DNA from: Chitinophaga nivalis
Lineage (GTDB): Bacteria; Bacteroidota; Bacteroidia; Chitinophagales; Chitinophagaceae
Assembly: GCF_025989125.1 (NCBI RefSeq)
Contig: NZ_JAPDNR010000001.1
Coordinates: 7,118,087-7,182,086, forward strand
Direction: 5' to 3'
Length of the DNA: 64,000 nt
The position numbers were made by a program, and so were the translations under genes. The notes below the pieces were generated by a model. The model made no database searches. It had not been told where the DNA came from and saw only the letters and a list, made by a program, of their open reading frames with translations. Below, piece by piece: positions 53,482-61,258 of this stretch; position 1 is the first letter of the stretch; each line of letters opens with the position of its first letter.

Positions 53482-53712
53482 ATGAAAAAAGTAGAATTAA
53501 AAAAAACAGGTTCAGGTTTGTCTCTTGACAGAAGAATTGTTGCCAACCTCAACAAAAGTCAGATGGCCAATGTAGTTGGTGGGCTCACTTCCATTATCAG
53601 CTGCCATACCTATCATGCAGGTAGCCGTTGTTCTGGTTGCCAGACCTGCTGTAGTGGCGGCGGTTGTTTTGCTCCTTGCCAAGGAGAAGGCGAAGGCGAA
53701 GTTGCTGAATAA
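53482..53712 (+). CDS. lanA: Class I lanthipeptide precursor with seven-cysteine core
   Basis: A 76-residue peptide. The leader (1-34) is of the Bacteroidetes type: MKKVELKKTGSGLSL, DRRIVANLNKSQMANVV, and double-Gly at 33-34. The core has Cys at 41, 50, 53, 56, 57, 62 and 66, and eight Ser/Thr (36, 37, 40, 43, 48, 51, 55, 58), enough for up to seven thioether rings. The end is acidic (QGEGEGEVAE) with no Ser/Thr/Cys and may be trimmed or remain as a tail. LanB and LanC are encoded 1.6-6 kb away. A strong terminator follows. No C39-peptidase transporter is in the window. Confidence 0.88.
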   Translation: MKKVELKKTGSGLSLDRRIVANLNKSQMANVVGGLTSIISCHTYHAGSRCSGCQTCCSGGGCFAPCQGEGEGEVAE

Positions 53713-53715
53713 CAA

Positions 53716-53750
53716 AAAAATCCGGTTGAAAATGTTTCAACCGGATTTTT
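53716..53750 (+). terminator. Terminator after the lanthipeptide precursor
   Basis: An 11-bp GC-containing stem (53721-53731 with 53735-53745), a 3-base loop, flanked by A5 and T5 tracts. Only 4 bases after the stop codon, so the precursor mRNA is short and monocistronic. Confidence 0.9.
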
Positions 53751-54121
53751 TAATTTCAAGATGGTTATTCATTTCTTCTTAATAATCCCCCAGTCACTTC
53801 CTTATGTACAGGTCCATAATTATCTTTTAAAACCTGCTGCAGTAGATAATTTCCCTTTTTCTATCCAGATGTTTCTCCGAGCTCCTGTTAATAGTCTATT
53901 ACTGGTTTATACAGCTTTATTGCTAACTATCGCCTACCAGGTTATAAATATTATCCTGTTGCTTCTTTAGCAATTCTTTCCTATCTTGATTATCCGTGCA
54001 ACAGCGTAGTGTCTATTTAATTCCATCCACCAGCCGTCCTTATTCAAATTAATATTCCTTTTAGTTACAGCGCTCAATAACGGAACGCAAGATCCCTAAA
54101 CCAGTATTTAAATACTCCATT

Positions 54122-55402
54122 ATGAAGACATTCAAGTTTATCATCATTGTCTGTTCAGTTTTGATGATGATTCATACGGCTGTCCAGGCTCAAGACAAGC
54201 TGCCTGTAATCAAGGCTACTTCCAGAACAGTGGATGTAATGGACGGAGACGATTTCCGAAAGGGAGTCTGGCGCATACTGCCCGATAAAAAACCCGATCT
54301 GTATTATGTCATCATTCCGCATAAACCGCACCGGGTAATGTTCCGCACCGATGTAGATTCCATTGCTTTTGATACGCAATACAACGGCGTGTACGATTTT
54401 ATCATTCTCTTAAATAACAGAGACAGCTGTTTTACCCGCATTGTGGCAAAGGAAAACGATCTGCTGCATTTTACGAGTAACAGAAAATCCGAAGCACAAA
54501 AGAGCGACACCATACCGATAACGATAGGCAGCAACGATAAGATTTTTATTTCGGGCAGCATAAATGGTTCCGCCCCATTAAATTTTCAGTTTGATTTAGG
54601 AGCAGGCGGAAATATCATTAAAAAGGGATCCCTGGATAAAATCAAACTGAAATTCGATGGAAAAACTATCCTCATCAATTCGGATGGCCGCCATGAAGTG
54701 CCCACCAGCAGCAAAAATACCTTGACAGTCGGCTCCATGCGCTGGGAAAATAACATTACGTGGGTTGTTGGCGATAATATGGACCGTGGCGAAGACGGCC
54801 TGCTGGGCAACTCCTTGTTTCTGGATAAGGTAGTAGAACTGAATTATGACCGCAAAATTATGGTGATTCATGATACGATGCCCGAAATAGGGAAAGCATA
54901 TACTCAGCACGGTATTATTTTAGATGCAGGCGTAGTACCTTTTATACAGGCCAGTATAAAAGTAAATGGCATCTTGTTTACCGATTGGTATATGTTTGAT
55001 ACCGGCTTTTCGGGTTACCTGCGTATATCCTCCGTTCTTTATGAAAAGCATCAGCTGAATGGTAAGGTAGAAAAGGCTTTTAGCTTATGGGGCACCCGAA
55101 TCGTGTTGCCGGGATTTGAAGTTGGAGGGAAGCTTTTCAGTAATGTGAAGACCCTGGTTAAAAGCAGGCAGCCGAATGATAGTCCCAGGGGGCTAATGGG
55201 CAATAGGCTGCTGAAAAGATTTAATGTATTGCTGGATAACCGGAACGGATATATTTACCTAAAACCCAATAGCTTGTTACATGCACCAGACAGGAGCAAT
55301 ACTTTAATGCCATGGATTGTTTCAATCACCTTATTCCTGATAATCTTGTTTGCGGTAGCCTGGATCATCAGAAAAAGGAAAAGAAGCCGTAGTATGGTTT
55401 AA
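54122..55402 (+). CDS. Membrane-anchored retropepsin-like aspartyl protease
   Basis: A 426-residue protein: signal peptide (IVCSVLMMIHTAVQAQ), two aspartyl-protease-like repeats, and a C-terminal membrane helix (about 400-418) with a basic tail (RKRKRSR). In the second repeat the active site is FDTGFSGYL (Asp293-Thr-Gly); in the first it is FDLGAGG (Asp158-Leu-Gly). Bacteroidota gag-polyprotein-type aspartyl proteases often look like this. It would face the periplasm. It is 400 bases after the precursor gene, so it is one candidate for leader or tail processing, but nothing beyond position supports that. Confidence 0.75.
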   Translation: MKTFKFIIIVCSVLMMIHTAVQAQDKLPVIKATSRTVDVMDGDDFRKGVWRILPDKKPDLYYVIIPHKPHRVMFRTDVDSIAFDTQYNGVYDFIILLNNRDSCFTRIVAKENDLLHFTSNRKSEAQKSDTIPITIGSNDKIFISGSINGSAPLNFQFDLGAGGNIIKKGSLDKIKLKFDGKTILINSDGRHEVPTSSKNTLTVGSMRWENNITWVVGDNMDRGEDGLLGNSLFLDKVVELNYDRKIMVIHDTMPEIGKAYTQHGIILDAGVVPFIQASIKVNGILFTDWYMFDTGFSGYLRISSVLYEKHQLNGKVEKAFSLWGTRIVLPGFEVGGKLFSNVKTLVKSRQPNDSPRGLMGNRLLKRFNVLLDNRNGYIYLKPNSLLHAPDRSNTLMPWIVSITLFLIILFAVAWIIRKRKRSRSMV

Positions 55403-55455
55403 CCTGATTATTTTTCAAACTGATTCTCGTCCGGTCGTCCCAACAAATACACAAG

Positions 55456-55493
55456 TGGGAACAGCTATCACTAAACAGGTACACCTGTTCCCA
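55456..55493 (+). terminator. Hairpin after the aspartyl protease gene
   Basis: A 9-bp stem (55456-55464 with 55485-55493) followed by ATTTTC. The 20-base loop makes it weaker than the other terminators. The rest of the 314-base gap (55403-55716) is AT-rich, with nothing else recognised. Confidence 0.5.
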
Positions 55494-55716
55494 ATTTTCT
55501 GCATACACGATTTACTTTAGATTTTATTACCACTTCCTCTTTTTTAAGTTTCCAGAATAGCCTCTACTTATTTTAATTATTGGTTATTTTACGGGTACTG
55601 TGATGTTCATTGGGAATTATAAAAAAACACTAACTTCAATTGGATATACCTCAAAATAACTGTCATGTAATACCTCAATAATCATTTCATTCTTCATTGC
55701 TAAAAATTAATACTTT

Positions 55717-56670
55717 ATGGAACCTCAAGTAACCTCAGCAGCCCTTTCTTTTTCTGAAGCTATTGCTACATCCGGATTCGTCGCCATCGCGGTCGGCATT
55801 AACAAAAAGGCGAAGGCGGGAGATTTCAATCCTTCCCTGGCTGCATACCGGGATATCCTTTCAGATCCTGCCTATTCGCTATTGCTAGACACTTCATTCC
55901 TCACCAAATACAACGTACGATATAATATACAGGTGCAGGAGAATGACAACGGCGCTACTATCTGGTCCTATTTTGGTTTTATCGCACAGCATAAGACAGC
56001 TGGCAATTATGTGATCGTCTTCCGAGGTACGCAAAATGATTTTGAATACGCAGCAGACAAGCAAATTGCGCTGGTTCAATTCAATGAAATTTATAATAAA
56101 ACCGGGTTAGTAGCAAAAGGCTTTTATAGCATTTTTCAATCTGGTCGGATTGTCCTGCCGGGAGACAATACCTTTAACCCTGTTTCGTTAAGCCAGGTTG
56201 CTGCCGATCCGCAAAAATATATGCCTACAACAGGCGGGCCCAAAAAGATAACGGTAACAGGACATAGTCTGGGAGCCGCTGTGGCCACCTATTTTGCTGC
56301 AGCTGCCGCTTTCAAACTGGAGAAATATCTTTCCCTCGATACTTTTGCATCACCGATGACAGGAGATAAGACATTTACGGCTTTCGCCACTGGTAAGATC
56401 GGTGAAAGCAATCGTATTTATAATGAAGAAGATTCCGTTCCCAAACTTCCCGTATTGCCTGATTTAAAAGGTAATAATATCTATACACATGTCATTGGTG
56501 GTTTCAGGATTGATTCAACCAATAATTCAAATGTAAACCACGATCCGAAAACCGGACGGGCATGTGCGCATCAACTTCCTGTCTATAGATATCTGCTGGA
56601 ACAGCTTAATGGTAATGATGATCCCAATATCATCAGTGCCGGAGGTGACGCAAGATGTAGAATTCAATAA
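55717..56670 (+). CDS. Class 3 lipase family protein
   Basis: A 317-residue alpha/beta-hydrolase. The nucleophile Ser184 is in TVTGHSLGAAVA; YVIVFRGTQNDFEYAADKQ is the oxyanion-side motif of class 3 (fungal-type) lipases, and Asp (EDSVPKLPVLPDL) and His (ACAHQLPVYRYL) complete a plausible triad. The N-terminus has no standard signal peptide. Substrates could be lipids or other esters. It stands alone. Confidence 0.85.
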   Translation: MEPQVTSAALSFSEAIATSGFVAIAVGINKKAKAGDFNPSLAAYRDILSDPAYSLLLDTSFLTKYNVRYNIQVQENDNGATIWSYFGFIAQHKTAGNYVIVFRGTQNDFEYAADKQIALVQFNEIYNKTGLVAKGFYSIFQSGRIVLPGDNTFNPVSLSQVAADPQKYMPTTGGPKKITVTGHSLGAAVATYFAAAAAFKLEKYLSLDTFASPMTGDKTFTAFATGKIGESNRIYNEEDSVPKLPVLPDLKGNNIYTHVIGGFRIDSTNNSNVNHDPKTGRACAHQLPVYRYLLEQLNGNDDPNIISAGGDARCRIQ

Positions 56671-57093
56671 TAGTAAAATAAGATGGGTGGCTAAGTTTGT
56701 GTTTACGATTTGTTGGTTATCGTCCCCTTCATTATGGTAGGACACTATATTGCCCGTGAGGACAGCATCCACAGAACATTACAGGCCAATCCCCATCTAT
56801 CAAGCATCCCAATCTGTAATTTTCAGATAAGGTAATAGATAATTAATCTGACTATGAAAGTATTTTTGGGGATAGTATTAACCGCTTAGGATTAAGGTCA
56901 GATGCTCTACTCGCATTAAAGAGAAGACATCAACAGAAACTTTGTTTGCATGTTATGTTTATTCTTTTCAGTAACAATTTTTAGTTAAAGTTGCTTATCA
57001 AAAGCCCATCTACCAGTGGGCTTTTTTCATTTGTCTACATTAGAAATATATAATATTTTTATTATTACACTAACCTAAGAAAAACCTGTTATT
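56671..57093. other. Intergenic region before the terpene cyclase
   Basis: 423 bases. The only structure seen is the hairpin at 57000-57025. A short transcript ending there is possible. No open frame of note. Confidence 0.4.
57000..57025 (+). terminator. Terminator-like hairpin upstream of the terpene cyclase
   Basis: A 9-bp stem (57000-57008 with 57017-57025), an 8-base loop and a T tract. It lies 330 bases after the lipase gene and 69 before the cyclase, so it either ends a small RNA or works as a leader attenuator. Confidence 0.5.
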
Positions 57094-58053
57094 ATGCCAA
57101 CACTTTATTGTCCTTACCAGGGCGCAATTAACCCCTATGTAGCACATCTAGAGCAGGCTACACACGATTGGTTACAGCAATTCTCGTTGCTTCGTACCGA
57201 ACAGGAAATCCGGTACAACAGAGAAGGAAAGTTCTCGCACATGATAGCCAGAATGTTTCCCAATGCAGCGTTTAGCCGATTAAAGATTGCCTCGGACCTT
57301 AATGCGTGGCTGTTTTTAATTGATGACCATTGGGATACCGGTATTGAAAAACGAAATAAAAAATTGCTTTTTCAAGGCTTTGTTTTCAAATTGATCGAAA
57401 TTGTAGAAAGGCCCTACGTAAAGGTAAAGGGAGCAGTACTTACTGCTTTTCTCGATATTTGGGAAAGGTTATGTGAGGTGTCCAGTATTGAATGGCAACA
57501 TAGATTCGCCTCAAGCTTACGTGATGCGCTCCTGGCAAACCTTTGGCGGATGGAGCTTATTGACCAATGCCGGCTCCCAACATTGGAAGAATACATGTCC
57601 AACAGATGTATGATCGGAGGGGCAAATGTCTTTAATCATCTGGTAGAAATTATGATTGATGTAAATATACCTGCTCATATTTTTGATTTTCCATTAATGC
57701 AGAATATTTTACGCTATTGCGCTGACTCCGTATGTTATGCAAATGATATTTTCTCTTACCAAAAAGAGCTGGAAGAAGGCGATGAGATGAACCTGGTGAT
57801 GATACTAAGAAAAGAGCGTCATATTACACTAAGCAGAGCATTGGATTTAGCTGTCACAGTACATGACAAAGAGGTTATTTTATTTGAAAAATCCATTCGG
57901 TACTTATTCCCATTTTCTTCGGACATTGACCCTATTCTGAAAAAGTATATTAATGCACTTGGTGTAATGATGAAAGGGAATATCGATTGGAGTACACTTG
58001 ACACCAATCGATATCCCCCTGCTACTGAAAGCATAAACAAAATCAAAGGCTAG
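57094..58053 (+). CDS. Class I terpene cyclase
   Basis: A 319-residue terpene-synthase-family protein. Metal-binding motifs are present: DDHWD (77-81) as the Asp-rich motif in AWLFLIDDHWD, and the NSE triad Asn217/Ser221/Glu225 in YANDIFSYQKELEEGD. Length and motifs fit bacterial sesquiterpene or related cyclases that ionise a prenyl diphosphate. The product is unknown. No prenyltransferase, P450 or other tailoring gene is adjacent. Its last ~60 codons have a second, broken copy at 41878-42060. Confidence 0.9.
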   Translation: MPTLYCPYQGAINPYVAHLEQATHDWLQQFSLLRTEQEIRYNREGKFSHMIARMFPNAAFSRLKIASDLNAWLFLIDDHWDTGIEKRNKKLLFQGFVFKLIEIVERPYVKVKGAVLTAFLDIWERLCEVSSIEWQHRFASSLRDALLANLWRMELIDQCRLPTLEEYMSNRCMIGGANVFNHLVEIMIDVNIPAHIFDFPLMQNILRYCADSVCYANDIFSYQKELEEGDEMNLVMILRKERHITLSRALDLAVTVHDKEVILFEKSIRYLFPFSSDIDPILKKYINALGVMMKGNIDWSTLDTNRYPPATESINKIKG

Positions 58054-58277
58054 CTTGAACAAAGGCTGCTCACTCAAATCCAGCCTACCCGACACAATAA
58101 AAAGCCCTTATCTATATCCCCCCAAATGCAGCACTGGATAAGATTCCAGGCTAACAGCTGCAAAATCATCTCATCAACAGCCCCTAACTTGCCTCTCGTT
58201 TAAAGTAACCGGTTATCCCTGAAGTAATTATTAACCCATTTTATCACCCTATTTAACCCACTTCCTGCAACATTTTT

Positions 58278-58955
58278 ATGAAGAAGATCATTTTTGTGCT
58301 GACCTGCAGCATCCTGCTTTTTTCCTGTAAAAAAGAAGATACATCGCCCGGACTGACGGAAGCAGCCTATAAAACAAAATTGGCGGCATTGGTCACCTTA
58401 CAACCGGCGCCCGCGGGTAGCCAGACGTTTGTTCCGGCAACCCATAACTTTGGCAGTTATCAGGAAGCATACGAGACACTCCGTTCATTGGAAAAACCAA
58501 TCACGGTACCAGTAACTGTTAAACCTATCAACCGGCCATTATCAGCTAATGCCGGCCCATTAGCCCGTTCCTCCAACACCAGAAACTTTGAAGGCATCTT
58601 TTCCATTAGCCGCACCACACCCGGAGGCATATTGGTAAATGCCACTTCAACTACATATTTCCAATGTATCTGGGATGAGCTCCTCGATCCGGATGGCATG
58701 GGAACAGGTATCTGGAGCAGCACGATCAATGTAACCGGCGCTAAAGCATTATCATTGGCATATAGCTCCTACAATGATGTAGTATCCTGGAATGGAGTAT
58801 CCCGTTCAGTGGCGATAGGCGGGACCATTACTAACAGTAATGGTGGAACAGATGTATGGACAGCCCGGGTAAATGTACAGGTAGCGTATACCGGCTCAAC
58901 GCACCCAGGTATCGACCCCACCGCTGTAGCAAATATCGCCATCACAAAATTATAA
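58278..58955 (+). CDS. Hypothetical lipoprotein, first of a tandem pair
   Basis: A 225-residue lipoprotein (IFVLTCSILLFSCKKED, lipid Cys 17). The N-terminal ~70 residues are helical and charged; the rest is a beta-rich domain with repeated Trp (CIWDELLDPDGMGTGIWSST, DVVSWNGVSRSVAIGG, GGTDVWTARVNVQVAYTGST). Family not recognised. It is a paralogue of the gene at 59037, and the 60-70 bases before both start codons are also similar, pointing to a recent tandem duplication. Confidence 0.7.
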   Translation: MKKIIFVLTCSILLFSCKKEDTSPGLTEAAYKTKLAALVTLQPAPAGSQTFVPATHNFGSYQEAYETLRSLEKPITVPVTVKPINRPLSANAGPLARSSNTRNFEGIFSISRTTPGGILVNATSTTYFQCIWDELLDPDGMGTGIWSSTINVTGAKALSLAYSSYNDVVSWNGVSRSVAIGGTITNSNGGTDVWTARVNVQVAYTGSTHPGIDPTAVANIAITKL

Positions 58956-59036
58956 GCGGTTTAAAATACCCGGTTATCGCTGAAACAATTGTTATTCATC
59001 TATTTTATCATCCAATTCCTTTATCACAACAATTTT

Positions 59037-59711
59037 ATGAAGAAGATCATTTTTATGCTTGCGGGCAGCATGCTGTTGTTTTCCTGCAAAAAAGAAAATA
59101 CGGCACCAGTACAGACCGAAGCAGATTACAAAGCAAAACTGGCCACCCTGGTTACCTTACAACCGGCACCACAGGGGCAGCAGACGGCTGTTCCTACCGC
59201 TCATTTCAACAGCTATAAAGAAGCCTATGAAGCCTTCCGGGAACTGGAAAAAAATATATCCATTAAAACAGCTACAAAAAGCGTTGATCAGCGCAAAACA
59301 GATAATGCCAGGGATGAAAACCCAACCATGTCTGTAATAAGAGACTATAACACTGGTTTTACGGTGAGCGGCTCCGTTCCGGGAGGATCGGTATACGCTA
59401 CTACTTCCGTTACCTACAGATGTATCTGGGATGGGACCTACGATCCTACTATCGGAGACTATACCTGGGCTAGCATGGTCGCTGTGACCGGAGCCCAACC
59501 CATATTGTTCAGCTATCCCGGCGGAACTTCTTCCGCGTCATGGAACGGGAGTAGTTTTTCCGGCATTATATCCGGCACCTTACAAGTGAGCGGCGGAGGT
59601 GGCCCATTGGTATGGGTTGCCCGGGTACGGTTATCAATAACTTATGCAGGTACTCCCCATCCGAGTTCGGATGCTACCGCCACACCACTATTCACGGTAA
59701 GTAAAATATAA
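59037..59711 (+). CDS. Hypothetical lipoprotein, second of a tandem pair
   Basis: Start set at 59037 (MKKIIFMLAGSMLLFSCKKE), where the lipoprotein signal begins; 16 in-frame codons lie upstream. The product is 224 residues and parallels the first copy: TEADYKAKLATLVTLQPAPQ, RCIWDGTYDPTIGDYTWAS, GPLVWVARVRLSITYAGTPH. The cores differ enough to suggest divergence after duplication. Likely surface or periplasmic. Followed by a strong hairpin shared with the convergent ubiquitin-like gene. Confidence 0.7.
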   Translation: MKKIIFMLAGSMLLFSCKKENTAPVQTEADYKAKLATLVTLQPAPQGQQTAVPTAHFNSYKEAYEAFRELEKNISIKTATKSVDQRKTDNARDENPTMSVIRDYNTGFTVSGSVPGGSVYATTSVTYRCIWDGTYDPTIGDYTWASMVAVTGAQPILFSYPGGTSSASWNGSSFSGIISGTLQVSGGGGPLVWVARVRLSITYAGTPHPSSDATATPLFTVSKI

Positions 59712-59768
59712 CTGCCGGCGGCCATGATTGCTTCAGGATAACCAACTAAAGAACGCCCGACAGCACAA

Positions 59769-59798
59769 TTAAAGTCTTGCATGTATGCAAGACTTTAA
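59769..59798. terminator. Bidirectional terminator between lipoprotein and ubiquitin-like genes
   Basis: A 14-bp stem (59769-59782 with 59785-59798) with a 2-base loop. It is between convergent genes that end at 59711 (plus) and 59825 (minus). Confidence 0.7.
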
Positions 59799-59824
59799 CT
59801 TTTCTGGCTTTACAAAATATCTAC

Positions 59825-60112
59825 CTATCTTACAACCAGATGAATGGTAGCCTGATGCTTAATATTATAGTCTCTTAAAATTCTGCCGTCTTCTAATTGT
59901 TTGCCGGCAAATATCAGCCTTTGCCAGCCTGGAGGAATATCAGTTTTGTCAGCAATGAGTTCTCTTATCTTTTCAACACTGTCTGTTTCTTCTACTTCAA
60001 GTGTAATGGTAGCGCCACTAAGCGATTTAATGTAAATCTGCATGGCAAAGATGGGCAAGGTCGCCAATAACAGGAAGCAGGTCAGTCCCAAGGCGATTAA
60101 CTTTTTTTTCAT
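59825..60112 (-). CDS. Secreted ubiquitin homologue lacking the C-terminal Gly-Gly
   Basis: A 95-residue protein. Residues 1-23 are a signal peptide (MKKKLIALGL..., ending LPIFA). Cleavage after that Ala would give a mature chain starting MQIYIKSLSG. The 72 mature residues align with eukaryotic ubiquitin without gaps, with 45 identical by hand count, including QRLIFAGKQLEDGR and DYNI. The Leu8/Ile44/Val70 patch, His68, and Lys6, Lys33, Lys48 are kept; Lys11, 27, 29 and 63 are changed. It stops at the position of Arg72 (IHLVVR), so LRGG is missing and normal conjugation is impossible. No E1/E2/E3 or protease partner is adjacent. A secreted ubiquitin is reported in Bacteroides fragilis. Probably of eukaryotic origin. 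Confidence 0.95.
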   Translation of the reverse strand: MKKKLIALGLTCFLLLATLPIFAMQIYIKSLSGATITLEVEETDSVEKIRELIADKTDIPPGWQRLIFAGKQLEDGRILRDYNIKHQATIHLVVR

Positions 60113-60480
60113 GGAAAATGGGTTTTAAAACACTAAATAATAGGGTTGCATAGCTGTATTCACACGAGTTAACGGCATAGACTGTGCTACAGCTGCAGTG
60201 CAATAATATTTATTCCTACTGCATTATTACCGCATGGTATAATAACAATTTATTGGGTACGACTGACCAGCCATTCCGTGCCTGTTTACTACAGCATAAA
60301 AGGTATTTATAACAGTAAAAGCCCGTAGTGTTGGAATCAGTGTTTCTCCTAACAAAACGCCAGACTCAAAAATAAATCTCCAAATTCCAGACTTATTTTA
60401 GCAATTTGGGCAAGCAAAACGGTTGTCAATTTTTAAATAGTCCTGTGGCTTCATAGCCCACATTAAATCAAGCAATGTAA
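60113..60480. other. Intergenic region upstream of the ubiquitin and VOC genes
   Basis: 368 AT-rich bases between divergent genes. It must hold both promoters. No RNA gene, repeat or open frame was recognised. Confidence 0.45.
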
Positions 60481-60972
60481 ATGGTTACATTAAAACGCAC
60501 ATTACTTATTTTTGCACTTGGACTACTCAGTCAAATGATCAGCTCCTGCAAAAACAAATTAAAAAACGAGGAACAAGCAGTAAATAAAACTATGGTAAAG
60601 AAACACAATCCTGTTGTTTATTTTGAAATTCCGGTTGATGATATGGACAGGGCAATTACGTTCTACAAAGCAGTATTTGATTTTGATTTCTCCAAAACAA
60701 TAATCGACCATAATGAAATGGCACTATTCCCTTTTTCGGATGAGCATTCCGGGATATCCGGTGCATTGGCCAAAGGAGAGATTTACAAACCGACTAAAAA
60801 TGGGGTGGTCATTTACTTTAACACAGAAAATATTGATGCCGTTTTAAAACGGGTACTAGCCAACGGGGGCCAGATCCTTTATCCCAAAACGTCCAATGGT
60901 GAGTTAGGATTTGTGGCAGAACTGGAAGACAGTGAAGGCAACAGAATTGCGTTACACGAGGCCGTTAAATAA
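60481..60972 (+). CDS. VOC-family (glyoxalase-like) protein, lipoprotein
   Basis: A 163-residue protein with a lipoprotein-type signal (FALGLLSQMISSCKN). It then has a VOC fold: NPVVYFEIPVDDMDRAITFY, KAVFDFDFSKTIIDHNEMAL, NTENIDAVLKRVLANGGQIL, ELEDSEGNRIALHE. The last Glu/His segment holds candidate metal ligands. Cytoplasmic VOC enzymes are common; membrane anchoring here is unusual. A second Met at residue 38 (MVKKHNPVVYF) would give a cytoplasmic form. Substrate unknown. Confidence 0.8.
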   Translation: MVTLKRTLLIFALGLLSQMISSCKNKLKNEEQAVNKTMVKKHNPVVYFEIPVDDMDRAITFYKAVFDFDFSKTIIDHNEMALFPFSDEHSGISGALAKGEIYKPTKNGVVIYFNTENIDAVLKRVLANGGQILYPKTSNGELGFVAELEDSEGNRIALHEAVK

Positions 60973-61258
60973 CGACGTAAAATTATTGATAAATTAAATC
61001 TTTATTGGCGATCGTTAGTTAGCCCTGTTAGCTTTTGTGCTTCATTCGGAGCAAAGCAGTCACTGGTTAAAATTCAGTCATTTCCAGGCCACAATCAGTA
61101 CATGATAATCTGGGAACAAAAAATAAACACATAATACCCTTTTTCTTTCAGTATATTATTATTCTACATTTCTGTATTGCTATTTTTGTATCATAAATGT
61201 ATTAAGTTGCGTAACACATAACGCGCTTTTGCGTTGACAATCCCTAAACTTAAGCTTA

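Noticed and set aside
53761..53970. 69-codon hydrophobic open frame after the lanthipeptide precursor
   Set aside because: No signal peptide logic, leader motif or double-Gly; begins right after a terminator; considered as a second precursor or immunity peptide but nothing supports it.
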